Part shown: one piece after another, positions 7,283 to 19,400 of the stretch
Layout of the letters: every line of letters starts with the position of its first letter
Position numbering within the stretch: the stretch's first letter is position 1
DNA from: SHXO01 sp964523885
GTDB lineage: Bacteria > Pseudomonadota > Gammaproteobacteria > Burkholderiales > SHXO01
Assembly (NCBI GenBank): GCA_964523885.1
Contig: CAZFYX010000107.1
Span: 40,678-104,677, forward strand
Direction of reading: 5' to 3'
Length of the DNA: 64,000 nucleotides
Position numbers and translations under genes: made by a program
Notes under the pieces: generated by a model
Seen by the model: only the letters and a program-made list of their open reading frames with translations
Database searches by the model: none
Told to the model about the DNA's origin: nothing

Positions 7283-8785
7283 ATGTCCCTCGCCGTCGTC
7301 TACAGCCGCGCCCTGTCGGGAATGGATGCGCCGCTGGTGACGGTGGAAGTGCACCTGGGCAACGGGCTGCCAAGCTTCACCATCGTCGGCCTGCCCGAGG
7401 CCGAGGTGAAGGAGGCGCGCGACCGTGTGCGCGCCGCGCTCCAGAACGCACGCTTCGAGTTTCCCGCCCGGCGCATCACCGTCAACCTCGCGCCCGCGGA
7501 TCTGCCCAAGGAAGGCGGCCGCTTCGACCTGCCGATCGCGATCGGCATCCTCGCCGCATCGCGCCAAGTGCCGGCCGAGCAGCTCGACCGCTACGAGTTC
7601 GCCGGCGAGCTCGCGCTCACCGGGGATTTGCGCGCCATTCGCGGTGCGCTGGCGATGACCTATCGTGCGCACGAATCAGGGCGGGCGTTCATCCTGCCTT
7701 CGGTGAGCGCGTCGGAAGCCGCGCTGGTGAGCGCCGCACGGGTCCTGCCAGCGGACTCGCTGCTGCAGGTCTGTGCCCACCTCGCGGGCCAGGAGCCGCT
7801 GCAGGTGCTGCGCCCATCCCCGGCAGGCGCGCTGGCCGCGTATCCGGACTTGGGCGAGGTGAAAGGGCAGGCGCAGGCCAAGCGCGCGCTGGAGATCGCC
7901 GCTGCCGGCGCGCACAGCCTGCTGATGACCGGCTCGCCGGGGACCGGCAAGACGATGCTCGCCGAGCGCTTGCCCGGCATCCTGCCGCCCATGACCGACG
8001 AGGAGGCGCTCGAGTCGGCAGCGCTGCAATCGCTGGGCAGCAGCGGCTTCCGGGCGCAGGACTGGAAGCGCCGGCCGTTCCGCTCCCCCCATCACACTGC
8101 ATCTGCCGCCGCGCTGGTCGGCGGAGGCAGCGTGCCGCGACCGGGCGAAGTCTCGATGGCGATGCACGGCGTGCTGTTCCTCGACGAGCTCCCGGAGTTC
8201 GATCGCGACGTGCTGGAGGTGCTGCGCGAGCCGCTCGAGTCCGGCCGCATCACCATCTCGCGTGCCGCACGCCAGGCCGACTTCCCGGCGCGCTTCCAGC
8301 TCATCGCGGCCATGAATCCCTGCCCGTGCGGATACCTCGGCCACTACTCGGGCAAGTGCCGCTGCACGCCCGACCAGGTCGCGCGCTACCGCCGCAAGAT
8401 CTCGGGTCCGCTGCTCGATCGCATCGACCTGCAGCTGGAGGTGCCGTCGGTGCACCCGGACGAGATGGCAGCCCGCGCCGGCGGCGAAGCCAGCGCGCCG
8501 GTGCGCGAGCGCGTGACCCGTGCGCGCGACCGGCAGCTTGCGCGCCAGGGCGTGCCGAACGCGCGCCTCGGTCCGAAGGAGATCGACGCGTTCGCGGCGC
8601 TCGACGCGACCGGGGAGCAGATCCTCAAGCAGGCGGTGACGCGCTTCGCACTGTCGGGGCGCGCCTATCATCGCGTGCGCAAGGTCGCACGCACCATCGC
8701 GGACCTGGCAGGCGCTGATGCGATCGCGCCGGCGCACGTGGCCGAGGCCGTGCAGTACCGGCGCGCCGAGCAGTTCGAGGCGTGA
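7283..8785 (+). CDS. comM: YifB/ComM family AAA+ ATPase (Mg-chelatase-like)
   Basis: 500-residue hexameric helicase-like ATPase; ComM drives branch migration during natural transformation in Vibrio and Haemophilus. The layout is a Lon-like N-terminal fold (residues 1-180, with VGLPEAEVKEARDRVRAAL), the Walker A GSPGTGKT at 217-224, the Walker B LFLDELPEF, and the conserved MNPCPCGYLGH, with C-terminal HhH-like helices. The start is the first ATG of the conserved N-terminus. Competence genes are not otherwise visible here, so the role in DNA uptake is family knowledge only. The next gene starts within about 25 bases, suggesting a shared transcript. Confidence 0.95.
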   Translation: MSLAVVYSRALSGMDAPLVTVEVHLGNGLPSFTIVGLPEAEVKEARDRVRAALQNARFEFPARRITVNLAPADLPKEGGRFDLPIAIGILAASRQVPAEQLDRYEFAGELALTGDLRAIRGALAMTYRAHESGRAFILPSVSASEAALVSAARVLPADSLLQVCAHLAGQEPLQVLRPSPAGALAAYPDLGEVKGQAQAKRALEIAAAGAHSLLMTGSPGTGKTMLAERLPGILPPMTDEEALESAALQSLGSSGFRAQDWKRRPFRSPHHTASAAALVGGGSVPRPGEVSMAMHGVLFLDELPEFDRDVLEVLREPLESGRITISRAARQADFPARFQLIAAMNPCPCGYLGHYSGKCRCTPDQVARYRRKISGPLLDRIDLQLEVPSVHPDEMAARAGGEASAPVRERVTRARDRQLARQGVPNARLGPKEIDAFAALDATGEQILKQAVTRFALSGRAYHRVRKVARTIADLAGADAIAPAHVAEAVQYRRAEQFEA

Positions 8786-8808
8786 CCGCCGACACCGGAA
8801 GGAGAGCC

Positions 8809-9843
8809 GTGAAGGAACTGGAAAGCTGGCGCGAGGAGCAGCGCTCCGCGTACCTGTACCGCCTGCTGGCGCAGATCGAGGCGGGCGCGCCGCGCGCGCG
8901 GCTGTTCACCGAGCTGGCGAAGGAGGCGGAGGAGCAATCCGGGATCTGGGCCCAGGCTGCCATGCGCAAGGGCGCTGCACAGCCGGGGGCATTCCGCCCC
9001 GATGTGCGCACCAGGCTGGTAGCCGCGATGACCCGCCGGCTGGGGCCGCGTGCCATGCGCAGCATCCTGGCGGCGATGAAGGTGCGCGGGATGTCGGTCT
9101 ACTCCGGCGCGCATCCCGGCCACCCCATGCCGCAGGCGGGCGGCGGTCCGGAACGGCGGCATCGCGGCCTGGCCAGCGGTGGCAACCTGCGCGCGGGCGT
9201 GTTCGGCGTGAACGACGGGCTCGTGTCCAACGCCAGCCTGATCCTCGGCGTGGCGGGCGCGCATGCGGATCCGAACGTCATCCTGCTCTCCGGCGTGGCC
9301 GGACTGCTCGCGGGCGCCTTCTCGATGGCCGCGGGCGAGTACGTATCGGTGCGCTCGCAGCGCGAGATGTACGAGTACCAGATCGGCCTGGAGAAGGAGG
9401 AGCTGGCCCAGTACCCGGAGGAGGAGGCGGCCGAGCTCGCGCTGATCTACGAGGCGCGCGGGCTCGATGCGGTCAAGGCGAAGGAGCTGGCCGACAGCAT
9501 GATCGCCGATCCCGACAAGGGGCTCGACGCGCTGGCCCGCGAGGAGCTGGGCCTGAATCCCGACGAGCTGGGCTCGCCGTGGGGCGCCGCGACCTTCTCG
9601 TTCGTGTCGTTCGCCATCGGCGCCATCATCCCGGTGCTGCCGTTCCTGATGTTGCGCACCGGGGGTGCGCTGCCCGCTTCGATCGCCGCGACCGCCACCG
9701 CGCTGTTCGCGGTCGGCGCGATGCTGTCGTTGTTCACCGGCCGCCAGGCATGGCTGGGCGGCATGCGCATGCTGCTCATCGGCGGTGCTGCCGGCGCGGT
9801 GACGTACCTGATCGGGGGCCTCCTGGGCGTGGGTTTGTCATAG
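8809..9843 (+). CDS. VIT1/CCC1 family membrane protein with a degenerate ferritin-like head (MbfA-like)
   Basis: A 344-residue protein in two parts. Residues 1 to about 130 are helical and resemble the rubrerythrin-like domain fused to VIT1/CCC1 iron/manganese transporters (MbfA of rhizobia). The position where relatives have ExxH reads EAEEQS here, so a di-iron ligand seems lost. The rest is the VIT1/CCC1 transporter: GVFGVNDGLVSN, a long charged loop, and helices ending in GGLLGVGLS. Start GTG 8809 is preferred because ggaagga precedes it; GTG 8782, overlapping the comM stop, is possible. Export of iron or manganese is inferred. Confidence 0.85.
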   Translation: MKELESWREEQRSAYLYRLLAQIEAGAPRARLFTELAKEAEEQSGIWAQAAMRKGAAQPGAFRPDVRTRLVAAMTRRLGPRAMRSILAAMKVRGMSVYSGAHPGHPMPQAGGGPERRHRGLASGGNLRAGVFGVNDGLVSNASLILGVAGAHADPNVILLSGVAGLLAGAFSMAAGEYVSVRSQREMYEYQIGLEKEELAQYPEEEAAELALIYEARGLDAVKAKELADSMIADPDKGLDALAREELGLNPDELGSPWGAATFSFVSFAIGAIIPVLPFLMLRTGGALPASIAATATALFAVGAMLSLFTGRQAWLGGMRMLLIGGAAGAVTYLIGGLLGVGLS

Positions 9844-9875
9844 GGGTGTAAATGCGACCGACGCCGGACCCGCGT

Positions 9876-9905
9876 TTGCGCGGCGCGACGGCCCGGGAGT
9901 ATCAT
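9876..9905 (+). promoter_or_regulatory. Sigma-70 promoter of the metH leader
   Basis: TTGCGC (9876-9881), an 18-base spacer, then TATCAT (9900-9905). The predicted transcription start, about 9911, falls exactly at the 5' end of the SAM-II aptamer, which supports both calls. Confidence 0.6.
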
Positions 9906-9909
9906 TTGC

Positions 9910-9961
9910 TTGCGCCGATTTGATCGCAGCTTGCGGGCGCGTAAAAAATGTCGCTAAAGCG
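9910..9961 (+). promoter_or_regulatory. SAM-II (SAM-alpha) riboswitch aptamer upstream of metH
   Basis: The sequence follows the SAM-II consensus in order: a GCGCC/GGCGC P1 stem (9912-9916 with 9936-9940), the GATTTGATC loop, the GCTTGC segment, the GTAAAAA stretch, and the 3' CGCTAAAGC that closes the pseudoknot. SAM-II aptamers sense S-adenosylmethionine and repress methionine or SAM synthesis genes. Here it precedes metH, and an intrinsic terminator follows within 20 bases, so control is probably by transcription termination. Confidence 0.9.
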
Positions 9962-9978
9962 CGGGGGAACGACAACCG

Positions 9979-10008
9979 AACCCGACCGCTTTCGCGGCCG
10001 GGTTTTTT
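9979..10008 (+). terminator. Riboswitch-controlled intrinsic terminator before metH
   Basis: AACCCG-a-CCGC-tttc-GCGG-c-CGGGTT is an interrupted 10-bp stem followed by TTTT. It ends about 20 bases before the metH ATG, so it would stop transcription into metH. Its 5' half (CCCGACCGCTTT) can instead pair with AAAGCGCGGGG at 9956-9966, which overlaps the 3' strand of the aptamer pseudoknot. Confidence 0.85.
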
Positions 10009-10027
10009 GTTTTCTGGCAACGCTCCC

Positions 10028-13750
<3,723 letters not shown>

Positions 13751-13757
13751 TCGAACC

Positions 13758-14522
13758 ATGGCTGCACCGATCTTCACGCCCGCGCAGCGCGAGGCATTTC
13801 TCGCCGACGGCTTCATCGTCGTACCCGGCCTCGCCGACGCCGCCACGCGCGAGCGGATCCTCGCCCGCGCGCGTGCCGATCTGGCCGGCGAGGTCGCGCC
13901 GGTCGAGTACGAAGCCCAGCTCCACTACCCCGGCGCGCCCACGTCGCTGGACGCACCTGGCGGGCACACCGTGCGCCGCCTGCTCCAGGCCTGCGCGCGT
14001 GACGCGGTATTCCGCGACTGGGGCACCTCGCCGCGGATCGCCGAGCGCCTGCGGCAGCTGCTGGGGCCGCGGGTGGGGCTGGCGCAGGCGCACCACAACT
14101 GCGTGATGACCAAGCAGCCCCGGTACAGCTCGGTGACCGGCTGGCACCAGGACGTGCGCTACTGGGCGTTCGAGCGCCCGGAGCTGGTGTCGGTATGGCT
14201 CGCGCTGGGCGACGAGACGGTCGAGAACGGCGCGCTGAGCGTGATCCCGGGTTCGCACCGCACCGAGCTCGAGCCCGGGCAGCTCGACCGTGACCTGTTC
14301 CTGCGCGAGGACCTTGCCGGGAACCAACCGCTGCTCGCGCGTCGGCTGGCCGTACCCCTGAACGCCGGCGATGTCCTGTTCTTCCACTGCCGCACCCTGC
14401 ATGCGGCGGGCGCCAACCGGACCCCGGCGACGAAGTTCTCGATGGTGTTCACCTACCACGCCCTCGACAACGCACCGCGCCCGGGCACGCGGTCCGCCAG
14501 CCTCCCGTCGATCCCGCTTTAG
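13758..14522 (+). CDS. Phytanoyl-CoA dioxygenase (PhyH) family protein
   Basis: Probable Fe(II)/2-oxoglutarate-dependent oxygenase, 254 residues, with unknown small-molecule substrate. The iron-binding HxD is seen in TGWHQDVRYWA and the distal histidine and 2-oxoglutarate-binding region in LFFHCRTLHAAGANRT. The N-terminus QREAFLADGFIVVPGL is typical of the family. It starts 7 bases after the metH stop, so it is likely cotranscribed and thus also subject to the SAM-II leader. That link is suggestive but could be accidental; PhyH proteins act on very diverse substrates. Confidence 0.88.
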   Translation: MAAPIFTPAQREAFLADGFIVVPGLADAATRERILARARADLAGEVAPVEYEAQLHYPGAPTSLDAPGGHTVRRLLQACARDAVFRDWGTSPRIAERLRQLLGPRVGLAQAHHNCVMTKQPRYSSVTGWHQDVRYWAFERPELVSVWLALGDETVENGALSVIPGSHRTELEPGQLDRDLFLREDLAGNQPLLARRLAVPLNAGDVLFFHCRTLHAAGANRTPATKFSMVFTYHALDNAPRPGTRSASLPSIPL

Positions 14523-14573
14523 CGCGTCCGCCGCGCCTTCGCAGGCGGGCGGCGTGAGCTATCCTTGGGCGTG

Positions 14574-16040
14574 ATGATCAAGCGCGCAACCTGCCTGGCC
14601 ACCCTGCTTGCCGCCGCGACCGTCTCCCCGGCACTGGCGGAGCGCGTCCACCGCTATACCGTGGCCGTCGATCCCGAGCTCACCCAGGTGAGCGTGCGCG
14701 CCTGCTTCGACGGCAGGGTGCCGATCCGGCTGACCGCCGAATCGCTCGACGCCGCGGTGGCGCTGGCCGATGCCCGCATCGAGGGCTCGCGCAAGCGCCT
14801 CGAGCCCAATGGTGCGGAGCTGAACCTGGGCAGCCAGCCGGACGGCGCGTGCCTCGCGTACGTCTCGGCGATCGGACCGGAGCACCGGCGCCACGATCGG
14901 ACGCGCGGTCCCGGCCGCAGGGTCGGCACCGATCTGATCACCGACATCGGCCTGTGGCTGTGGCGGCCCGACACGCTGGCCGAGGACGCGGACATCGAAG
15001 TGCGGTTCGCGCTGCCACCGGGGATCTCGGTGTCAGCGCCGTGGCGCCCGGTGCGCGGACCCGACGGCGCAATCGTCGCCTACCGGCTGGGCCACGGGCC
15101 GTACGACTGGCCCGCGGCGGTGGCGTTCGGCACCTTCAACGAGCGCGAACTGGAGGTCGGCGGCGCCCGCCTGCGCGTGTCGGTGCTGCATGGCGTGCCG
15201 GCGGTCGAGTGGGACTTCGTGCAGCAGTGGCTGGCTCGCGCCGCCGGCGCCGTCACCCTGGTTTACGGCCGGTTCCCGGTGGAGACGGCACAGGTCCTGG
15301 TGGTGCCCGGCGCCCGGGGCGACGAGCCGGTGCCGTGGGCCTACGTCCTGCGCGGGGGCATGCCCTCGGTACACTTCTTCATCAACCAGCGCCGCCCGCT
15401 GTCCCAGTTCCTCACCGACTGGACCGCCGTGCACGAGCTGTCGCACCTGCTGCTGCCCTACATCCGTCCCGAGGATGCCTGGCTGAGCGAGGGCCTGGCG
15501 AGCTACTACCAGAACGTGCTGAGCGCACGCGCCGGCATGATCACCGAGCAGGAAGCCTGGCAGCGCATGCACCGCGGCTTCCGCCGCGGCATGCGCAGCA
15601 TGCCGGGGTTGACGCTGGCCGATGCCACCGAGCGCATGTACCGCGACGGCGCGTTCATGCGCGTCTACTGGCACGGCGCGGCAATGCTGCTGCTTGCCGA
15701 CGAGCGCCTGCGCCTGCGCACCCGGGGCCGGGAGTCCCTGGATACCGCGCTGGCGAAGCTGCACGACTGCTGTCTCGCGCCCGGGCAGGGCTGGCAGGCC
15801 AGCACCCTGTTCGCCAGGCTCGACGAGCTGACCGGAGAGGCCGTGTTCGGCGAGTTGCTCGCCGAGCAGAACGCGAGCAGGTTCCCGGACCTCACCGATG
15901 CATACGCCCTCCTGGGACTGCGCACGGCCGGGGACGGCGAGACCATCGAGCTGCTCGAGACCGGGGAGCAGGTGGGCGACCGGGAGGCGATCATGCGGCG
16001 CAACGCGCCGCATGTGAAGGGTGAAGGCGTGAATGAGTGA
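14574..16040 (+). CDS. Exported HEXXH metallopeptidase-like protein (gluzincin type)
   Basis: 488-residue protein with a signal peptide (MIKRATCLATLLAAATVSPALA) and a zinc-protease signature: HELSH at 287-291 and the third ligand in WLSEGLASYYQ (Glu306), resembling the M1/M61 arrangement. The N-terminal 200 residues look beta-rich like the M61 N-terminal domain, but I cannot assign the gene to a characterised family. A second half with CCLAPGQGW and helical repeats follows. ATG 14574 is preferred over a TTG three codons upstream. The last codons (VKGEGVNE) and the stop lie inside an inverted-repeat element, so the C-terminus is repeat-derived. Confidence 0.75.
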   Translation: MIKRATCLATLLAAATVSPALAERVHRYTVAVDPELTQVSVRACFDGRVPIRLTAESLDAAVALADARIEGSRKRLEPNGAELNLGSQPDGACLAYVSAIGPEHRRHDRTRGPGRRVGTDLITDIGLWLWRPDTLAEDADIEVRFALPPGISVSAPWRPVRGPDGAIVAYRLGHGPYDWPAAVAFGTFNERELEVGGARLRVSVLHGVPAVEWDFVQQWLARAAGAVTLVYGRFPVETAQVLVVPGARGDEPVPWAYVLRGGMPSVHFFINQRRPLSQFLTDWTAVHELSHLLLPYIRPEDAWLSEGLASYYQNVLSARAGMITEQEAWQRMHRGFRRGMRSMPGLTLADATERMYRDGAFMRVYWHGAAMLLLADERLRLRTRGRESLDTALAKLHDCCLAPGQGWQASTLFARLDELTGEAVFGELLAEQNASRFPDLTDAYALLGLRTAGDGETIELLETGEQVGDREAIMRRNAPHVKGEGVNE

Positions 16041-16102
16041 AGGGTGTATCTCAAACCCGGTACACTCTCCCGCCCTTCACCCCTCACGCCTTCACCCTTC
16101 AC
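16014..16102. repeat. Heptamer-word inverted repeat, gtgaagg type
   Basis: The left arm (16014-16046) iterates gtgaagg/gtgaagg/cgtgaa and the right arm (16073-16102) is its reverse complement over about 30 bases, with only the middle differing. The 26-base centre contains ggTACACT, a plausible -10 box for the DUF486 gene. The left arm overlaps the 3' end of the preceding coding region. Confidence 0.85.
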
Positions 16103-16110
16103 CGGAACGA

Positions 16111-16452
16111 ATGCCAGCCGCCCTGCAGACGGTCCTGCTGCTCAGCGCCTCGAACGTCTTCATGACCTTCGCGTGGTACGCGCACCTCAAGAACCTCAAC
16201 GACAAGCCCTGGTTCGTGGCGGCGTTCGCAAGCTGGGGCATCGCGCTGTTCGAGTACCTGCTGCAGGTGCCCGCCAATCGCATCGGGTTCACGGTGATGA
16301 CCCTGCCGCAGCTGAAGATACTGCAGGAGGTCATCACCCTGGCGGTGTTCGTGCCCTTCGCGCTGTTCTACATGCACCAGCCGCTCAAGCTGGATTACCT
16401 CTGGGCCGCGCTGTGCATCCTCGCCGCGGTCTATTTCATCTTCCGGGCGTGA
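16111..16452 (+). CDS. DUF486 family small membrane protein
   Basis: 113-residue inner-membrane protein with four helices, matching the DUF486 family, which is distantly related to small drug/metabolite (DMT) transporters. Conserved features are NVFMTFAWYAHLK near the N-terminus and FEYLLQVPANRIG in the middle. Function is unknown. The ATG follows the right arm of the heptamer repeat by eight bases, with ccggaacga as a weak SD. The stop codon is two bases before the amidase ATG, so the two are cotranscribed. Confidence 0.88.
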   Translation: MPAALQTVLLLSASNVFMTFAWYAHLKNLNDKPWFVAAFASWGIALFEYLLQVPANRIGFTVMTLPQLKILQEVITLAVFVPFALFYMHQPLKLDYLWAALCILAAVYFIFRA

Positions 16453-16454
16453 TC

Positions 16455-17870
16455 ATGACCAGGGATCTGTGCTTCCTCACTGCCACCGAGCTCGCTGCAC
16501 GCATCCGGGCGCGGGAGGTGTCCTGCGAGCAGGTGATGCGCGCGCACCTGGACCAGATCGCGCGCGTCAACCCCAAGGTCAATGCGATCGTCACGCTGGT
16601 GCCGGAGGAGCAGGCGATGGGTGCGGCCCGGGCTGCGGACGCGACGCTCGCGCGCGGCGAGCCGGTGGGCCCGCTGCACGGCCTGCCCATCGCGCACAAG
16701 GACCTGCTGCCGACCAAGGGCATGCGCACGACCTTCGGCTCGCCCATCTTCCGCGACTTCGTGCCCGATGCCGATGCGATCCTGGCCGAACGCTGCCGCG
16801 CCGCGGGTGCGCTGCTGATCGGCAAGACCAACACGCCGGAATTCGGCGCCGGCTCCCAGACCTTCAACCCGGTGTTCGGCGCGACCCGCAACCCCTGGGA
16901 TCCGGCCAAAACCTGCGGCGGCAGCAGCGGCGGGGCCGCAGTGGCGCTGGCCTGCGGCATGCTGCCCATCGCAGACGGATCCGACCTCGGCGGCTCCCTG
17001 CGCAATCCGGCGAGCTTCTGCAACGTGACCGGCTTCCGGCCGTCGTCCGGGCGGGTGCCCGCGTGGCCGGCGCTCAATGCGTGGTTCACCCTGCCGATCC
17101 TGGGGCCGATGGCGCGCACCGTCGAAGACCTCGCGCTGATGATGACCGCCATCGCGGGCCCCGATGCCCGTGCGCCGCTCTCGGTCCACGAACCCGGCAG
17201 CGTCTTCGCCGTGCCGCTGGAGCGCGACTTCAGCGGGGTCCGGATCGCCTGGAGCCCGGACCTGGGCGGACTCCCGCTCGATCGCCGCGTCCGCGAGGCG
17301 CTCGCGCCCGGACGGGCCGTACTCGAGTCGCTGGGCGCCCAGGTCGAGGACGTCGATCCGGACCTGAGCGATGCCCACGAGGTGTTCCGCACGCTGCGGG
17401 CGCTCAACTTCGAGCTCGGCTATGGCGAGCTGCTGAAGACCCGCCGCAGCGAGATGAAGGACACGGTGATCTGGAACATCGAGGAGGGGGCCCGCCTGAC
17501 CGGGCCCCAGGTGGGCCGCGCGGAACGCCTGCGCACGGCGCTCCACCATCGCATGCGCGGGTTTATGGAACAATACGCCTTCATCGCCGCGCCGGTGGTG
17601 CAGGTCCCGCCGTTCGACGTGAACCAGCCCTGGGTCACCGAGATCGACGGGCAGCCCATGGCCACCTACCTCGACTGGATGAAGTCCTGCTACCTGATCA
17701 GTGCGACGGGCCTGCCGGCACTGTCCGTGCCCTGCGGCTTCACGCCGGAGGGCCTGCCGGTCGGACTCCAGCTGGTGGGCCGGCACCTGGACGATCTCGA
17801 CCTGCTGCAGCTGGGCTATGCCTTCCAGCAGCGTACCCGGCTGTGGGAGCGCCGCCCGCCGCTGGCCTGA
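16455..17870 (+). CDS. Amidase (amidase-signature family)
   Basis: 471-residue hydrolase with the Ser-cisSer-Lys triad of the amidase signature family: Lys82 in AHKDL, cis-Ser157 in CGGSSGGAA, and nucleophile Ser181 in GSDLGGSLR. The rest of the glycine-rich region (VTGFRPSSGRVP) also fits. Relatives include aryl amidases, GatA and glutamyl-tRNA amidases; without gatC/gatB nearby GatA is unlikely. The substrate cannot be read from sequence. It lies directly behind the DUF486 gene, which might move the substrate (inference only). Confidence 0.93.
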   Translation: MTRDLCFLTATELAARIRAREVSCEQVMRAHLDQIARVNPKVNAIVTLVPEEQAMGAARAADATLARGEPVGPLHGLPIAHKDLLPTKGMRTTFGSPIFRDFVPDADAILAERCRAAGALLIGKTNTPEFGAGSQTFNPVFGATRNPWDPAKTCGGSSGGAAVALACGMLPIADGSDLGGSLRNPASFCNVTGFRPSSGRVPAWPALNAWFTLPILGPMARTVEDLALMMTAIAGPDARAPLSVHEPGSVFAVPLERDFSGVRIAWSPDLGGLPLDRRVREALAPGRAVLESLGAQVEDVDPDLSDAHEVFRTLRALNFELGYGELLKTRRSEMKDTVIWNIEEGARLTGPQVGRAERLRTALHHRMRGFMEQYAFIAAPVVQVPPFDVNQPWVTEIDGQPMATYLDWMKSCYLISATGLPALSVPCGFTPEGLPVGLQLVGRHLDDLDLLQLGYAFQQRTRLWERRPPLA

Positions 17871-17899
17871 TCCCGAAAACCCATAACCAGCATCCCCCC

Positions 17900-18763
17900 A
17901 TGGCACAACGATCGACCCTCGTGCAGCACCTCGCTGCGCTCCTCCTCGGCCTGTCCGTGCTCGCCGCCCCCGTGCTGGCGCAGGACAAGCCCGCAGCGCC
18001 CACGCCGGCCCCCGGCACCGCACCGGCCGATCCGGAGGCGAAGAAGCCGCCGAGCCGGTACAAGGACCGCGTCTACCTCAAGGACCTCGAAGGCACCTGG
18101 ATCGCACGCGACTACGTGGAGCGCCTGCGCGCCTCGCGCGCGCCGCATGCCACCGCGCGGCAGGCGACCGGCATCGCCATCAAGATCCAGCGCGAGGGAC
18201 GCAGCTGGCCGATCCTGATCACCAACTTCCAGCGCGCGGTGCTGATGGCCATCATCGACGTGCAGCCGCTGGAGAAGGCGGGCAACTACCGCCTGGCGCT
18301 GGCCAAGGAAGACCGCGCCGGCCTCAGCGCCGATGAGCTGACCTTCATGCCCTTCCGCGGCGAGCGTGATGCCGATGGCGTGTTCAAGACCCTGTCGATC
18401 GCCGAGCCGAACTTCGCCCGCAAGCGCTACCTGACCTACCTGCGCCTGAGCGACCCGATCGACACCTTCGTCAACCGCCTGGTCATCGCCGGCAAGTACG
18501 CGGATGCCGAGGGCAATGCCTACGAGTTCACCGAGGGCGGCGACGCCATCCTGCCCGACCGAAGGTTCATCTACGAGGTCTCGCTCGACCCGGCCACGGC
18601 CCGCTGCGAGATGCTGCAGAGCCATCGCGAGCGCGAGGCGGAGGGCAAGGAGCGCATCGGCTTCGCCTGGAAGGGGGCCGAGCTGCAGCTGTTCAAGGTG
18701 ACCGGCATGAAGGCGCCCTACGCCTGCGAGGCCAGGCCCTTCGCGGTGCTCACCCGGCAGTAG
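17900..18763 (+). CDS. Conserved exported protein of unknown function
   Basis: 287 residues with a signal peptide ending after VLA (about residue 27), then a 25-residue Ala/Pro-rich linker, then a folded domain starting at YKDRVYLKDLEGTWIARDY. No family is recognised. A C-terminal CEMLQSHRER and YACEARPF offer two cysteines that could be disulphide-bonded in the periplasm. It begins 29 bases after the amidase stop and is followed 31 bases later by another exported protein on the same strand, so a periplasm-directed operon is likely. Confidence 0.7.
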   Translation: MAQRSTLVQHLAALLLGLSVLAAPVLAQDKPAAPTPAPGTAPADPEAKKPPSRYKDRVYLKDLEGTWIARDYVERLRASRAPHATARQATGIAIKIQREGRSWPILITNFQRAVLMAIIDVQPLEKAGNYRLALAKEDRAGLSADELTFMPFRGERDADGVFKTLSIAEPNFARKRYLTYLRLSDPIDTFVNRLVIAGKYADAEGNAYEFTEGGDAILPDRRFIYEVSLDPATARCEMLQSHREREAEGKERIGFAWKGAELQLFKVTGMKAPYACEARPFAVLTRQ

Positions 18764-18794
18764 CAACCCCAACACAAGAAGGGAGGAGAGGAAG

Positions 18795-19259
18795 ATGAGG
18801 ATCGGCTTCATTCATGTCGTGCTGGCGTCCCTGTGCGGCGCATTGGTCTGCGGACCGGCCGCGGCGCAGAGCTGCATCGGTACCATCACCGAGGAGGAGA
18901 CCACCGCCGCCGAGGATGCGCGCTACGCCGCGCAGACCGCGAACAACTTCGATGCCATGCAGAAGCTGTTCGGCGAGGATCTCGTCTACATCCATTCCAG
19001 CGCGGTGGTCGACAACAAGACCACCTACATCGAGTCGATGAGCTCGGGCACCGTCAAGTACCGCATCATGCGTCGCAGCGACGTGAAGGTGCGCACCTTC
19101 GGCTGCCTGGCGATGATCACCGGCAACGCCGACTTCGACGTCACGGTGAAGGGCCAGGAGCTGTCGGTACAGCTGCGCTTCACCAGCACCTGGGCCAAGC
19201 GCGACGGCGGCCTGCAGTTCGTGTCCTGGCAGGCCACGCGGGTACCGGCCAAGCAGTAG
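18795..19259 (+). CDS. Exported NTF2/SnoaL-like (DUF4440-type) protein
   Basis: 154 residues with a signal peptide cut after AAAQ. The mature part is a single cone-shaped NTF2-like fold: an N-terminal helix EEETTAAEDARYAAQTANNFDAMQKLFGEDLVYIHSS, then strands with VKVRTFGCLAMITGNADF and RFTSTWAKRDGGLQFVSWQ. Such proteins bind small ligands or have unknown function. An aaggggagga-like SD precedes the ATG. Two cysteines could form a disulphide. It closes the run starting at DUF486. Confidence 0.8.
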   Translation: MRIGFIHVVLASLCGALVCGPAAAQSCIGTITEEETTAAEDARYAAQTANNFDAMQKLFGEDLVYIHSSAVVDNKTTYIESMSSGTVKYRIMRRSDVKVRTFGCLAMITGNADFDVTVKGQELSVQLRFTSTWAKRDGGLQFVSWQATRVPAKQ

Positions 19260-19299
19260 GTGCAGCATCACCCTTCCGCCGGCAGGGCGGCGGGGCGCT

Positions 19300-19400
19300 T
19301 TGGTCGCAAAGGCGCAAGGACGCAAGGAGCAGCCGCAAAGGACCACACCGCGCGAAGGAGGTGGGTTCTTTGCGCCAACTTTGCGCCTTTGCGGTGAGCT
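19300..19400. repeat. Intergenic inverted-repeat element (gcaaag type), copy 2
   Basis: Left arm ttggtcgcaaaggcgcaagg (from 19300), continuing with the word acgcaagg; right arm ttgcgcctttgcggtgagc (to 19400), its reverse complement, both built from cgcaaag/gcaagg words. Related elements lie at 2631 and 31947. No ORF is supported in the 275-base gap that holds it. Confidence 0.75.
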
